This document shows positions 21,800 through 30,673 of a DNA stretch of 64,000 nt, piece by piece. A model generated the notes under the pieces. That model was not told the origin of the DNA and made no database searches. It was given only the letters and a program-made list of their open reading frames with translations. Position 1 is the stretch's first letter; every line of letters begins with the position of its first letter. This DNA is from Pseudomonas fulva 12-X (GTDB lineage Bacteria; Pseudomonadota; Gammaproteobacteria; Pseudomonadales; Pseudomonadaceae): NCBI RefSeq assembly GCF_000213805.1, contig NC_015556.1, forward strand, positions 3,301,001 through 3,365,000. The letters run 5' to 3'. A program made the translations under genes and the position numbers.

Positions 21800-22585
21800 T
21801 TAAAGGTTCTGGGTGACGAAGGACAGCATCTGGTCAGCGGTGGAGATGACCTTGGAGTTCATCTCGTAGGCGCGTTGAGTGGTGATCATGTTGACCATCT
21901 CCTCGACCACGCTGACGTTGGAGTTTTCCAGGGTGTTCTGCAGGGTCGTGCCCAGGCCGTTGAGGCCGGGCGTGCCGACCTGCGGCGCGCCGCTGGAAGC
22001 GGTTTCCATGAACAGGTTGTTGCCGATGGCTTCCAGCCCCGCCGGGTTGATGAAGTCGGCAATCTGGATGTTGCCGACGATCTGCGGCTGCGGGTTGCCG
22101 GTAGTGGTGACCGATGCGGTACCGTCCTCGCCAACGGTGAAGGTACGCACTTCCGGCGGCAGCACGATGGCCGGCTCCAGGGCAAACCCCTGGGAGGTGA
22201 CCACCTGGCCATTGGCGTTCAGGTGAAAGCTGCCATCACGGGTATAGGACACCGTGCCGTCGGGCATCAGCACCTGGAAGAAGCCGCGGCCATTCACCGC
22301 CATGTCCATCGGTTGCTCGGTAGTCTGCAGGCTACCGGCGGTGAAGATCTTCTGGGTGCCATTGATGCGTACACCGGTACCGAGCTGCAGGCCGGAAGGC
22401 AATTGGCTGTCCTGGCTCGACTGACCACCAGGCTGACGACGGATTTGGTACAGCAGGTCCTCGAACTCGGCGCGGTCACGCTTGAAGCCCGTGGTGGACA
22501 CGTTGGCCAGGTTGTTGGAAATAGTCGTCAGGTTCATGTCCTGAGCGGACAGGCCGGTCTTGGCGACCCACAGTGACGGAAGCAT
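21800..22585 (-). CDS. flgG: flagellar distal rod protein FlgG
   Basis: 261-residue distal rod subunit. The N-terminus LPSLWVAKTGLSAQDMNL with ISNNLANVSTTGFKRDR is the rod signature, and the C-terminal VEEMVNMITTQRAYEMNSK closes the D0 coiled coil. The start at 22585 is chosen from GAGGAGA 6 nt ahead and agreement with the family; an in-frame ATG at 22612 gives 9 unconserved residues. Second gene of the flgFGHIJKL operon. Confidence 0.97.
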   Translation of the reverse strand: MLPSLWVAKTGLSAQDMNLTTISNNLANVSTTGFKRDRAEFEDLLYQIRRQPGGQSSQDSQLPSGLQLGTGVRINGTQKIFTAGSLQTTEQPMDMAVNGRGFFQVLMPDGTVSYTRDGSFHLNANGQVVTSQGFALEPAIVLPPEVRTFTVGEDGTASVTTTGNPQPQIVGNIQIADFINPAGLEAIGNNLFMETASSGAPQVGTPGLNGLGTTLQNTLENSNVSVVEEMVNMITTQRAYEMNSKVISTADQMLSFVTQNL

Positions 22586-22630
22586 AGCGTTCTCCTCGGG
22601 CGCCGGATTCATGGCGCCGCGTGTTGGTTA

Positions 22631-23371
22631 TCAGCTCATCTGCAAGACGCGCGCCATGGCGGTGTCGTTATCTTCTGCAGTGCGCATCATCTTGACGGAC
22701 AGCTCGAACTGCCGGGACAACGCCAGGATCGAGGTCATCTCCTCGACCGCGTTGACGTTGCTGGACTCGAGAAAGCCCGAGGTGATCTGCACCGTGGCGT
22801 CGGCCTCCGGCGGCTGAGGGCCGTTGAAACGGATCATGCCGTCCGTGCCCTTCTGCATCTGTTTTTGATCGGGGTTGACCAGGCGCAGCCGGTCGACTTC
22901 GGCAAGCACCCGGGGCGCCTCGCCGAGGGCACGAATACTGATGGTGCCGTCCTGACCGATTTCGATCTTCTGCTCCGGGGGCACGGCAATAGGACCGGCA
23001 TTGCCCATCACCGGCATACCGTTGCCGGTACGCAACATGCCCTGGGCATCCACATTCAGGCTCGCCGTGCGCACATAGGCTTCAGTACCGTCAGGCGCCT
23101 GCACGGCCAGCCAGCCCTTGCCACCGATAGCAACGTCCAGATCGCGCCCGGTTTCCTGCAGCGAGCCCGGCGTGAAGTCGGTGCCCGGCCGCTCGCTCAT
23201 GGCGAACACGCGCGTCGGCTGGCTTTCGCCAAAAATTTGCATCGAACGGGCCTGCTCGAAATCACGGCGAAAACCGGTGGTAGAGATGTTCGCCAGATTG
23301 TTGGCGTGGGCACGCTGGGCCAACGTGTTGTTGTGGGCACCAGTCATGGAGACGTACAGCATCTTGTCCAT
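22631..23371 (-). CDS. flgF: flagellar proximal rod protein FlgF
   Basis: 246-residue proximal rod subunit. The start MDKMLYVSMTGAHNN at 23371 has GGAGG 5 nt ahead. The rod signature ANNLANISTTGFRRDF follows, and the C-terminus has VEEMTSILALSRQFELSVKMM. It is the first gene of its operon; a very good sigma-54 promoter lies 51 bp upstream. Confidence 0.97.
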   Translation of the reverse strand: MDKMLYVSMTGAHNNTLAQRAHANNLANISTTGFRRDFEQARSMQIFGESQPTRVFAMSERPGTDFTPGSLQETGRDLDVAIGGKGWLAVQAPDGTEAYVRTASLNVDAQGMLRTGNGMPVMGNAGPIAVPPEQKIEIGQDGTISIRALGEAPRVLAEVDRLRLVNPDQKQMQKGTDGMIRFNGPQPPEADATVQITSGFLESSNVNAVEEMTSILALSRQFELSVKMMRTAEDNDTAMARVLQMS

Positions 23372-23421
23372 GTTTTCCTCCGAGGTGGGCAAAACGCCCG
23401 CGACTCTGACAAAACCTCAAA

Positions 23422-23438
23422 AGCAATACACGTGCCAC
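23422..23438 (-). promoter_or_regulatory. sigma-54 promoter of flgFGHIJKL
   Basis: On the minus strand the sequence is GTGGCACGTGTATTGCT: TGGCACG, four bases, TTGCT, with GG and GC exactly 10 nt apart. It is a full-consensus RpoN site in the flgE-flgF gap. Transcription start is expected near 23410. Confidence 0.93.
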
Positions 23439-23483
23439 AGTTAAAAATTAATATTAACTACATGAATTTAAAGGAATTTAATA

Positions 23484-23508
23484 AATGAAAAGGCTCCCTC
23501 GGGAGCCT
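23484..23508 (-). terminator. intrinsic terminator of flgE
   Basis: AGGCTCCC and GGGAGCCT pair perfectly around a 2-nt centre (23491-23508) and are followed on the minus strand by TTTTCATTT. A second hairpin CGTTGCCGG/CCGGCAACG (about 23530-23551) lies between it and flgE. Confidence 0.85.
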
Positions 23509-23563
23509 GTAATTTGTCGCTCGGCGAGCCGTTGCCGGTTCCGGCAACGACTCCCTGACGCTA

Positions 23564-24982
23564 TCAACGCAGGTTGATGATGGTTTGCGTGATCGCGCTC
23601 TCGGTTTCGATGGTCTTGGCGTTGGCCTGGTAATTGCGCTGCGCCACGATCAGGTTGACCAGCTGATCGGAGAGCTCGACGTTGGAGTCTTCCAAGGCAC
23701 CGGCCTGCACCGAACCCAGGGTGCCACTACGTGGCGTACCGACTACCGGCTCACCGGACTCGAAGGATTGCACCCAGGCGGTCTTCCCCACCGGAGTCAG
23801 TCCCTGCATGTTGGCAAAGTTCGCCAGCACCAGCTGCCCCTGAAGCTTGGTCTGCCCATTGGTATAGCGGGCGAAGAGCACGCCGGTTTCATCGATCTCC
23901 AGCCCGGACAATTCGCCCGTGCTGTAGCCATCCTGCTGAACCTTGGCCACCGAGAACACGCTGTTGAATTGGGTGGAGCCGCGGAAGTCGAAGGCAATCG
24001 CCGCACTGGCTGCCGAGCCATTGGCAGCCCAGGTGGTGCCCTCGGCATTGGTCGGGGCAGCCGGCACCCAACCATTCATGGCGAGCGAACCGTCCGGATT
24101 GATCGACAAACCAGCAGTATCGCTGGCCGGGTTCAAGGTTGCCGGGTCGATAGCCTGCATCTTGCCAGAGGCATCGAAGGTAACCGTAGCCGAAAGCGGT
24201 GTGGTATTAGTCGGATCAAGTGGGTTACGCCCATCGACCAGAATCTTCAGATCCCAGGTGTTAGCCCCGGTCTTCACGAAGTACTGGGCAAACGAGTGGG
24301 CATTGCCCTGAGCATCGTAGATGTTCACCGATGTGGAGCGGTTGTAGGTGGTTGGGTCGGCCGGATTGAACGTCGCGTTGCCCGCTGCCTGAGCGGCCGC
24401 AACTTCGTCCGGAGTCGGGTTAGCCGGATCGGCAGCGTTGGCGATCTCCCGGTCATAAGCACTCTGCCAGAGCACCGGCACTTTTTCCGTCGAGTTCAGG
24501 TTGAACGGTTGAGTGATTGTGCTTGTTGAGCGAGGTGCCTGGCTGGCCGTCTCGACCTTGAGATTGGTGATGATGCCGTTCTGCAGGTTGCCGTTGGCAT
24601 CCACCCCGTAACCCTGCAGGTTATGGTTGAAGTTGTTGACGATAAAACCATTGCGATCGGTGCCGAAATAGCCGGCACGGGTGTAACTGATGTCACCGTT
24701 GTTGCTAGTACGAAAAAACCCGTTGCCGTTGATGGCCAGATCCAGCGAATTCTGCGTGTAGTTGATGTTGCCCTGCTTGAACAACTGCGATACATCGCTG
24801 AGCAGCACACCACTGCCGATCGGGTTGGACCCACTACTTAGCATCGACGACGCATACAGGTCGGCGAACTCGGCACGCGACTGCTTGAAGCCCGCAGTGC
24901 CGGCGTTGGCGATGTTGTTACCTGTCACGTTGAGGTCACTGGTCGCAGCACGCAGACCGCTAAGACCGATATTGAATGACAT
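23564..24982 (-). CDS. flgE: flagellar hook protein FlgE
   Basis: 472-residue hook subunit, exported by the flagellar apparatus. The N-terminus [20 protein letters not shown] with [15 protein letters not shown] is the rod/hook signature. The conserved [19 protein letters not shown] block near residue 88 and the C-terminal [20 protein letters not shown] are present. The middle is a variable surface domain. It is the last gene of flgBCDE, 43 bp after flgD, followed by a terminator. Confidence 0.97.
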   Translation of the reverse strand: MSFNIGLSGLRAATSDLNVTGNNIANAGTAGFKQSRAEFADLYASSMLSSGSNPIGSGVLLSDVSQLFKQGNINYTQNSLDLAINGNGFFRTSNNGDISYTRAGYFGTDRNGFIVNNFNHNLQGYGVDANGNLQNGIITNLKVETASQAPRSTSTITQPFNLNSTEKVPVLWQSAYDREIANAADPANPTPDEVAAAQAAGNATFNPADPTTYNRSTSVNIYDAQGNAHSFAQYFVKTGANTWDLKILVDGRNPLDPTNTTPLSATVTFDASGKMQAIDPATLNPASDTAGLSINPDGSLAMNGWVPAAPTNAEGTTWAANGSAASAAIAFDFRGSTQFNSVFSVAKVQQDGYSTGELSGLEIDETGVLFARYTNGQTKLQGQLVLANFANMQGLTPVGKTAWVQSFESGEPVVGTPRSGTLGSVQAGALEDSNVELSDQLVNLIVAQRNYQANAKTIETESAITQTIINLR

Positions 24983-25025
24983 GAAAAATCTCCTTGCCGA
25001 TAGCTCGGCAGTTACGGTCCGCTAG

Positions 25026-25697
25026 TTACTGGCCAATGACCTGAACCTGGGAAAGCGGCACGTTGCCGAGCCCCGCCAGGTTGAGCATCAATTCGTTGCC
25101 GCCGAGGGTCACGCTGTCGACGTTGGCCGGCAGCAAGGTATAAAGCCCCTTGGTTTCATTCCCGTAGGTTGCCTGCGCCTCGAACTTATAGGTGCCCGGT
25201 TTCATCACGTTGCCGCTGGAATCCTTGCCATCCCAGATAAAGCTGACATTGCCGGCCTTCTGTTCACCCAGGTTAACCCGGCTTACCACGGCGCCAGCAC
25301 TGTCGTAGACGTTGACGTACACGTTACTGCTGCTGGTCGGCAGGACCAGGCTGGCCTTGAAGCTCTCGCTGGTGTCGACCATGGCCTTGTCAGCCGGCAC
25401 GATCACCTTGCGCCCGACCAGCGAGGAAGCCTGTAGCGCCTGCGAGGACTGATAGCCCGACAGGATGGTTTCCATGCTCGAGTTGAGTTTCTCGACGCCT
25501 TCCACGGTACTGAACTGCGCCAGCTGCGCGATGAACTCGCCGTTACCCTGGGGCTCCAGCGGGTTCTGGTTGTTCAGCTGCGCTACCAGCAGATTGAGAA
25601 ACTGATCCTTGCCCAGCTCCTTGTTTTGCGTGGAGTCCTGCTTGATCTGATATTTGTCCAGTACCGAACTGGAGTTAACGCCATCAACGCCGCTCAT
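25026..25697 (-). CDS. flgD: flagellar hook capping protein FlgD
   Basis: 223-residue scaffold that caps the growing hook and is later discarded. The N-terminal motif LGKDQFLNLLVAQLNNQNPLEP (family hallmark, about 30-50) with EFIAQLAQFSTVEGVEKLN is intact. The C-terminal half contains the FLIG-type Ig-like and tudor-like domains (KPGTYKFEAQATYG). It lies 13 bp after flgC. Confidence 0.96.
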   Translation of the reverse strand: MSGVDGVNSSSVLDKYQIKQDSTQNKELGKDQFLNLLVAQLNNQNPLEPQGNGEFIAQLAQFSTVEGVEKLNSSMETILSGYQSSQALQASSLVGRKVIVPADKAMVDTSESFKASLVLPTSSSNVYVNVYDSAGAVVSRVNLGEQKAGNVSFIWDGKDSSGNVMKPGTYKFEAQATYGNETKGLYTLLPANVDSVTLGGNELMLNLAGLGNVPLSQVQVIGQ

Positions 25698-25710
25698 TTT
25701 TCACTCCCAC

Positions 25711-26154
25711 TCACTGACCGAGGGTCAGAACGCGCTGCATCATCTGCTTGGCGGTGTTCATCATTTCCACATTGGTCTGGAAGGCACGGCTGGCGGAAAT
25801 CATGTCCGCCATCTCCTCGACCACGTTTACGTTGGGGTAGTACACGTAACCCTTCTCATCCGCTGCCGGATGGTTGGGCTCATAACGCGGCATAAGGCTG
25901 CTCTGGTCCTCGACGATGCCCAGCACCTGAACGCCAGCGCCGGACTGATCCTGATCTGCGAACAGCGAGCCGTTACTGCCGCCCTGCGCATTCTGAAATA
26001 CGGTGGCGAATACCGGATGGCGCGCGCGATAGGTCTGATCGACGCTCGAGGAGACGGTCTCGGCGTTGGCAATGTTGCTGGAGATGGTATTAAGGCGTGT
26101 GCTCTGGGCACTCATACCGGTTCCAGCGATATTGAAAACACTGGTGAGGGACAT
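25711..26154 (-). CDS. flgC: flagellar proximal rod protein FlgC
   Basis: 147-residue proximal rod subunit. The N-terminus SLTSVFNIAGTGMSAQSTRL with ISSNIANAETV is followed by the C-terminal VNVVEEMADMISASRAFQTNVEMMN. It lies 11 bp after flgB in flgBCDE. Confidence 0.96.
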   Translation of the reverse strand: MSLTSVFNIAGTGMSAQSTRLNTISSNIANAETVSSSVDQTYRARHPVFATVFQNAQGGSNGSLFADQDQSGAGVQVLGIVEDQSSLMPRYEPNHPAADEKGYVYYPNVNVVEEMADMISASRAFQTNVEMMNTAKQMMQRVLTLGQ

Positions 26155-26165
26155 ATCAGACTCCT

Positions 26166-26576
26166 TTATTCACCACGTAGGGCGCCGACGAGCCCTTTGA
26201 ATTTACTGTTGAGCAGCGTGAAGCTGGTCTGGAAGGCCACCGCGTTCTCGGCGTAATTGGCCTGTTCGACCTGCGCGTCCACGGTGTTCTGATCGATCGA
26301 AGGTGCAGTCGGCGTGCGATAGGCCAGCGAAGCGTCTCCCATTGGCACGCCTTCTGCTGCGATATGGCGACTATTAGTGGTCCTCAAGCCCGTACTGCCG
26401 CTCCCGCTGCTCTTTGCAGCCTGCTGCGCTAGCACCGACGCGAAATCCAGGTCGCGCGCCTTATAGCCGGGGGTATCGGCGTTGGCCATGTTGTTGGCCA
26501 GCACCTCGGCACGCTGAGCGCGGAAGCCCAATGCCTTCTCATGGATGCCAAGTGCACTATCGAAACTGATGCTCAT
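26166..26576 (-). CDS. flgB: flagellar proximal rod protein FlgB
   Basis: 136-residue proximal rod subunit, first gene of flgBCDE. ALGFRAQRAEVLANNMANAD with TPGYKARDLDF is the rod signature, and NYAENAVAFQTSFTLLNSKFK is the C-terminal D0 helix. A consensus sigma-54 promoter lies 50 bp upstream. Confidence 0.96.
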   Translation of the reverse strand: MSISFDSALGIHEKALGFRAQRAEVLANNMANADTPGYKARDLDFASVLAQQAAKSSGSGSTGLRTTNSRHIAAEGVPMGDASLAYRTPTAPSIDQNTVDAQVEQANYAENAVAFQTSFTLLNSKFKGLVGALRGE

Positions 26577-26625
26577 CTCAGGGACCTTTGCCGTAACGGC
26601 TAGCCTGTTTGCCTGTAGAGCTCAC

Positions 26626-26642
26626 AGCAAGGCACGTGCCAA
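26626..26642 (-). promoter_or_regulatory. sigma-54 promoter of flgBCDE
   Basis: On the minus strand the sequence is TTGGCACGTGCCTTGCT, a full-consensus RpoN site with correct GG-N10-GC spacing. Transcription start is expected near 26614, leaving a leader of about 40 nt. The rest of the 274-bp cheR-flgB gap holds the cheR terminator and a GGCAATC/GATTGCC hairpin at 26741-26763; I see nothing else there. Confidence 0.94.
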
Positions 26643-26799
26643 TTTATTTTTTTACTTATAAATCAGCGAGATCACTGAAAATCGGGGCGTTCGAGGTACA
26701 TGAGCGGCAAAGCTTTTCCGCCGCCTGGCATGGTAGGAACGGCAATCTAAACGCTGGATTGCCGCTTTTCTGACGCGGTGGTGACAGAAGGCTGTCAGC

Positions 26800-26830
26800 C
26801 ATAAAACGAAACGGGAGGCCATGGCCTCCC
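26800..26830 (-). terminator. intrinsic terminator of cheR
   Basis: GGGAGGCC and GGCCTCCC (26813-26830) pair around AT and are followed on the minus strand by GTTTCGTTTTAT. It lies about 20 nt after the cheR stop codon. Confidence 0.8.
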
Positions 26831-26850
26831 GCTCTTATAACAACCCAAGA

Positions 26851-27678
26851 TCACTTGGCTTTGTAGATGATCCCAGGGCTGCACTGAACCATCTGGTATT
26901 TCTCAGGCAAGCCGTTAAGCGCCTCCGAGGCCCCGAGGAACAAGTACCCGCCAGGTTTGAGCATGGCGTGAATGCGCGTAAGGATGTCCTTCTTCACTTC
27001 CGCCGAGAAGTAGATCAGCACGTTGCGGCAGAACACGATATCGAATTTGCCAAGACTGGCGTAGCTATCGAGCAGGTTCAGCGGCCGGAACTCCACACGA
27101 CTCTTGATGGCCGGTTTGACCACCCAGCGCCCCGGCCCCTTGGGGTCGAAATAGCGCTGCAGACGCTCCTGGGCTAGACCGCGGCCCATGGCCAGGCTGT
27201 CGTACTCGCCCGACTTGCAGTTGTTCAGCATTGTAGGCGACAGGTCGGTGGCCACGATCTGAATCCCTGCCTTGAGCTGGCCGACATTGCTGCGCTCGAA
27301 TTCATCGATGCTCATCGACAGCGAATAAGGCTCCTGCCCCGACGAACAGGCAGCCGACCAGATACGCAGGCGCTGGCCGGGATAGGCCTTGATCAGCTCG
27401 GGCAATACGCGATTCTTGAGCACTTCGAAAGGATAGGTATCGCGAAACCACAAGGTTTCGTTGGTGGTCATCGCATCGACCACCTGCTCACGCAAACCAC
27501 TGCGCGGCTGGCTCTGCATGCGCTGCACCAGCTCGCCCAGAGTCTTGATGCCATTGGTCTCCATCAACTTGTTAAGCCGGCTGGAAACCAGGTACTGCTT
27601 GTTGCTGCCAAGCACGATGCCACAGGCCTTTTCCAGAAAGATCCGGAATTGCTCGAAATCCAAATTACCTGAAGACAC
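26851..27678 (-). CDS. cheR: chemotaxis protein methyltransferase CheR
   Basis: S-adenosylmethionine-dependent methyltransferase that methylates glutamates of chemoreceptors. The N-terminal helical domain binds the receptor (SNKQYLVSSRLNKLM). The SAM domain has IWSAACSSGQEPYSLSM near residue 105 and FDIVFCRNVLIYF near 215. I prefer the GTG at 27678 (VSSGNLDFEQF), with GAGG 8 nt ahead and agreement with other CheR starts; an ATG at 27696 adds six residues but has no usable ribosome-binding site. It follows cheV by about 100 bp and precedes flgB, so adaptation and rod genes are adjacent. Confidence 0.94.
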   Translation of the reverse strand: MSSGNLDFEQFRIFLEKACGIVLGSNKQYLVSSRLNKLMETNGIKTLGELVQRMQSQPRSGLREQVVDAMTTNETLWFRDTYPFEVLKNRVLPELIKAYPGQRLRIWSAACSSGQEPYSLSMSIDEFERSNVGQLKAGIQIVATDLSPTMLNNCKSGEYDSLAMGRGLAQERLQRYFDPKGPGRWVVKPAIKSRVEFRPLNLLDSYASLGKFDIVFCRNVLIYFSAEVKKDILTRIHAMLKPGGYLFLGASEALNGLPEKYQMVQCSPGIIYKAK

Positions 27679-27782
27679 TCGTGAGGCCTCGCCCATCTAT
27701 TCCATTGATTACGCCGAGCGCTCCGAGAAGCGCTCGCCGGGTTAGCTGGCAAAATCGGCCAGCCTTGTTGACGCTGCCGCGA

Positions 27783-28706
27783 TCAGCCGGCCTTGATGCG
27801 ATCCACGACTCGTGATGCCAGATCATCCGGGCGGAATTTCGCCAGGAAATCGTTGGCACCCACTTTTTTCACCATTGCCTGGTTGAATACGCCGGACAGC
27901 GAAGTATGCAGCAGAATGTGCAGCTTCTGCATGCGCGCATCGGCACGAATCGCTGCCGTCAGGGTATAACCATCCATTTCCGGCATCTCGATATCGGAAA
28001 TCATCATCAGCAACTCCTGCTCGGGCGACTTGCCCTCAGCGACCATGGCCTGCAGGTAATCGAGCGCCTGACGACCATCGTTCAATGCCGTGACTTCCAC
28101 ACCGACAGTCTGCAGACAGCGCATCACCTGCTTACGGGCCACCGAGGAGTCATCGACGATCAGCACGTGCTGGCTGACAGCCTTGGTCTGCACCTCGACA
28201 TCGATCACCCCAGCCGAAATAACCTCGGAGGTCGGCGCTACCTCGGCGAGAATCTTCTCGACGTCGATGATCTCGACCAGCTTCTCATCCAGCCGGGTGA
28301 CCGCCGTCAGGTAATGATCACGCCCTGTGCCCTTGGGTGGCGGATGAATCTCCTCCCAGTTCATATTGACGATGCGCTCCACCGAGCGGACCAGGAAGCC
28401 CTGCACCTTGGTGTTGTACTCGGTGATGATCACGAAGCTGCCATCCAAGTCAGCGAGCGGACGCTTACCGGTGGCGATGGACAGATCCAGGATCGGAATC
28501 GTGCCACCGCGGATGTTGGCCACGCCCCGAACCACATGGCTCGATTTGGGCATGATGGTGAGTTTCGGGCATTGCAACACCTCCTTCACCTTGAAGACGT
28601 TAATCCCGTACAGCTGAGGGCCGTCGAGACGAAACAACAGCAGTTCCAGGCGATTTTGCCCAACCAGCTGAGTTCGCTGGTTGACCGAATCCATCACACC
28701 GGCCAT
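27783..28706 (-). CDS. cheV: chemotaxis coupling protein CheV
   Basis: 308-residue hybrid of a CheW-like coupling domain (about 15-160: LELLLFRLDGPQLYGINVFKV, VRGVANIRGGTIPILDLS) and a receiver domain (about 180-305). The receiver has acidic pair VDDS and phospho-acceptor Asp near 238 in MISDIEMPEMDGY, and the conserved Lys near the end (GANDFLAKF). It links receptors to CheA and adapts by phosphorylation. The start at 28706 (MAGVMDSVNQRTQ) has GGGAG about 8 nt ahead; an ATG 30 nt upstream lacks one. It is divergent from flgA with an 80-90-bp shared control region. Confidence 0.94.
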   Translation of the reverse strand: MAGVMDSVNQRTQLVGQNRLELLLFRLDGPQLYGINVFKVKEVLQCPKLTIMPKSSHVVRGVANIRGGTIPILDLSIATGKRPLADLDGSFVIITEYNTKVQGFLVRSVERIVNMNWEEIHPPPKGTGRDHYLTAVTRLDEKLVEIIDVEKILAEVAPTSEVISAGVIDVEVQTKAVSQHVLIVDDSSVARKQVMRCLQTVGVEVTALNDGRQALDYLQAMVAEGKSPEQELLMMISDIEMPEMDGYTLTAAIRADARMQKLHILLHTSLSGVFNQAMVKKVGANDFLAKFRPDDLASRVVDRIKAG

Positions 28707-28757
28707 GTACGGGCTCCCAAGATTCCAGTAACACATCAGATTTGGTTAGCGTAGCAG

Positions 28758-28774
28758 GCGGCACGCGCCTTGCT
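28758..28774 (+). promoter_or_regulatory. probable sigma-54 promoter of flgA
   Basis: The sequence GCGGCACGCGCCTTGCT has GGCACG, four bases and TTGCT, with GG at 28760-28761 and GC at 28772-28773, exactly 10 nt apart. It matches the RpoN consensus except for the first -24 base. Expected transcription start is near 28785, which constrains the flgA start codon. Confidence 0.75.
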
Positions 28775-28797
28775 ATGAACCAGACATGAATGCACGA

Positions 28798-29544
28798 ATG
28801 ACAATTATCCGACGCGCGATGGCCAAGAGCCTTCGTTGCCTGGCAGTTTTACCTGCTTTACTGGCGCTCGGCTATAGCACGCTGACAACTGCCTCCGTCA
28901 CCCTGCCCGATCAGCTTATCGGCGACACCCAGCGCTTTCTTGAGCAGGCAGTTGCAGACTATTTGCAGCGCAGCAATATTCAGGCGCGCCACGAGGTGCA
29001 GATCAACCGCCTTGACCCGCGTCTGCGCCTGCCTATATGCGATCAGCCGCTGACGATCACGCTGGAAACGCCGGCCGAACCCGTTGGCCGCGTGACCATG
29101 CGCGTACGCTGCGATGGCGCGTCTCCATGGACCGTATTCGTTCCCGGCCAGGTGCGCCTCTACCGCGAAGTGGTTACCGTGAGCCGCCCGATCAAGCGCG
29201 AAGGCGTACTCGGCGAGGGCGACCTGATGCTTGCTGAACGCGATGTCGGCCTGCTCAACCAGGGCTACATGATCGACCTGGAACAGGCGATCGGCCGCAA
29301 GGCCACTCGAGCTTTGCAACCGGACCAGGTACTGTCGCCTACATTCATACGTCAGGCGGAAGTCATCCGTCGCGGCGATCAGGTGGTGATCAGCGCACGC
29401 AGCGGCGGCATCAATGTACGCATGCCTGGCGAAGCTCTTTCCGATGGCGCCGTGGGCAAGCAGATCAGCGTGCGTAACCAGAGCTCGCAGCGCGTGGTGC
29501 GCGCACGGGTTACCGGCCCAGGGCAGGTTGAAGTATCAATGTGA
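28798..29544 (+). CDS. flgA: flagellar P-ring assembly chaperone FlgA
   Basis: Periplasmic chaperone for FlgI. The open frame also has an ATG at 28786, but the sigma-54 promoter would put the transcript start at about 28785, so I place the start at 28798 (MTIIRRAMAKSLRCL) or possibly 28819 (MAKSLRCLAVLPALLAL). Residues about 10-35 form a Sec signal peptide. The C-terminal half is a SAF domain (REGVLGEGDLMLAERDVG, then ATRALQPDQVLSPTFIRQAEV) ending in the family motif ISVRNQSSQRVVRARVTGPG. It stands first in a plus-strand flgA-flgM-flgN-flgZ series. Confidence 0.93.
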   Translation: MTIIRRAMAKSLRCLAVLPALLALGYSTLTTASVTLPDQLIGDTQRFLEQAVADYLQRSNIQARHEVQINRLDPRLRLPICDQPLTITLETPAEPVGRVTMRVRCDGASPWTVFVPGQVRLYREVVTVSRPIKREGVLGEGDLMLAERDVGLLNQGYMIDLEQAIGRKATRALQPDQVLSPTFIRQAEVIRRGDQVVISARSGGINVRMPGEALSDGAVGKQISVRNQSSQRVVRARVTGPGQVEVSM

Positions 29545-29622
29545 GAACCGGCCCGACCAACGGACTGGCTGACGTGCGAACAAGGCTGTTTTAGACTGTG
29601 CAAGCGACGCAATTTTTTTGCC

Positions 29623-29649
29623 TAAAGTTTTTCCGGGCACGGCCGAAAC
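29623..29649 (+). promoter_or_regulatory. sigma-28 (FliA) promoter of flgMN
   Basis: TAAA at 29623-29626, a 15-nt spacer and GCCGAAAC at 29642-29649 match the FliA consensus in 10 of 12 defined bases. FliA-driven flgM closes the known feedback loop in which FlgM inhibits FliA. No obvious sigma-70 alternative is seen. Confidence 0.8.
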
Positions 29650-29688
29650 AATAGGCAAGCGTCCACACACCGTTAGAGGTTTTGCACC

Positions 29689-30024
29689 ATGGTCATCGAC
29701 TTCAACCGACTCAACAGCTCCACGCCAGCCAGCACCAGCCGTGCCGGCGGTACTCAGGGCGGCAAGAACGAAGCCATCGACAACAAGGCTGCCGGCAGCG
29801 CCGTTACGACTCAGCAGAGCACCGCCAGCGGCAAAAGCGGCGAGTCCGTACAACTGAGCAGCGAAGCACAACAATTGCAGAAAACCGTCGACAAGCTGCG
29901 TGACCAGCCGGCCGTCGACAGTGATCGAGTAGCCAAGCTGAAACAGGCCGTTGCTGACGGCAGTTATCAGGTCGACAGTCAGCGCGTCGCCAGCAAGCTG
30001 CTCAACTTCGAATCCCAGCGCTAG
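29689..30024 (+). CDS. flgM: anti-sigma-28 factor FlgM
   Basis: 111-residue largely disordered protein that holds FliA inactive until it is exported through the completed hook-basal body. The N-terminus [14 protein letters not shown] is typical. The Gly/Ser/Thr-rich linker is followed by the conserved FliA-binding C-terminus ([17 protein letters not shown], then [25 protein letters not shown], about 63-107). AGAGG precedes the ATG. It lies downstream of a sigma-28 promoter and upstream of flgN. Confidence 0.96.
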   Translation: MVIDFNRLNSSTPASTSRAGGTQGGKNEAIDNKAAGSAVTTQQSTASGKSGESVQLSSEAQQLQKTVDKLRDQPAVDSDRVAKLKQAVADGSYQVDSQRVASKLLNFESQR

Positions 30025-30128
30025 TCTCCGGCTCGCACTGGGGTATTGGACGCCCGGAAACCGACTGATGCCCGTCCGCTTCCATAGCAAACGCGCGCCT
30101 AGCGGTTCCACCCCAGAGAGCCAGAATC

Positions 30129-30596
30129 ATGAATATCACGCCACTGCTCGATCTGTTCAACGAGGATATCGGCCACGCAGCGCAGCTGCTTGAGCTGATC
30201 GACGCGGAATATGAAGCCCTTGGCGAACGCGACCTGAGCAAACTGCAGGACATACTGGCGAGCAAACAACCCCTGCTTGCCACCCTTGACCAGCACGGCA
30301 AGAGTCGCACGCAAGCCCTCGTCAGCCTGCAGCTGAGTCCTGATCGCTCAGGCTTGAAAGCACTTGCCGAACGCTCGGATAAAGGTGACGAACTGATACA
30401 GGCCAGCGAACAGTTGAGCGAGCTGCTCGAACGCTGCCAGGAAGCCAACTTGCGTAACGGCCGAATCATTCGTACCAGCCAGAACTCCACCGCCAGCATG
30501 CTTGGCATCTTGCGAGGCAGTGAAACGCCGTCGCTCTATGACAGCACTGGCGGTACCGCTAAAATCGGCAGCAAGCGCCCGCTCAGCCAGGCCTGA
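30129..30596 (+). CDS. flgN: flagellar export chaperone FlgN
   Basis: 155-residue helical cytosolic chaperone for the hook-filament junction proteins FlgK and FlgL. Long amphipathic helices (LNEDIGHAAQLLELIDAEYEAL style, then LSELLERCQEANLRNGRII) are the family pattern, and the tail is disordered. It lies 104 bp after flgM and is probably co-transcribed. The gap to flgZ contains a GGTGATGC/GCATCACC hairpin at about 30618-30639 without a T-run. Confidence 0.9.
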   Translation: MNITPLLDLFNEDIGHAAQLLELIDAEYEALGERDLSKLQDILASKQPLLATLDQHGKSRTQALVSLQLSPDRSGLKALAERSDKGDELIQASEQLSELLERCQEANLRNGRIIRTSQNSTASMLGILRGSETPSLYDSTGGTAKIGSKRPLSQA

Positions 30597-30673
30597 CATA
30601 ACGACAAGATGCGCGGTGATGCAGCATCGCATCACCCGACGCAGCAGTACCTTGCCCCGGAGATCACTGGACC

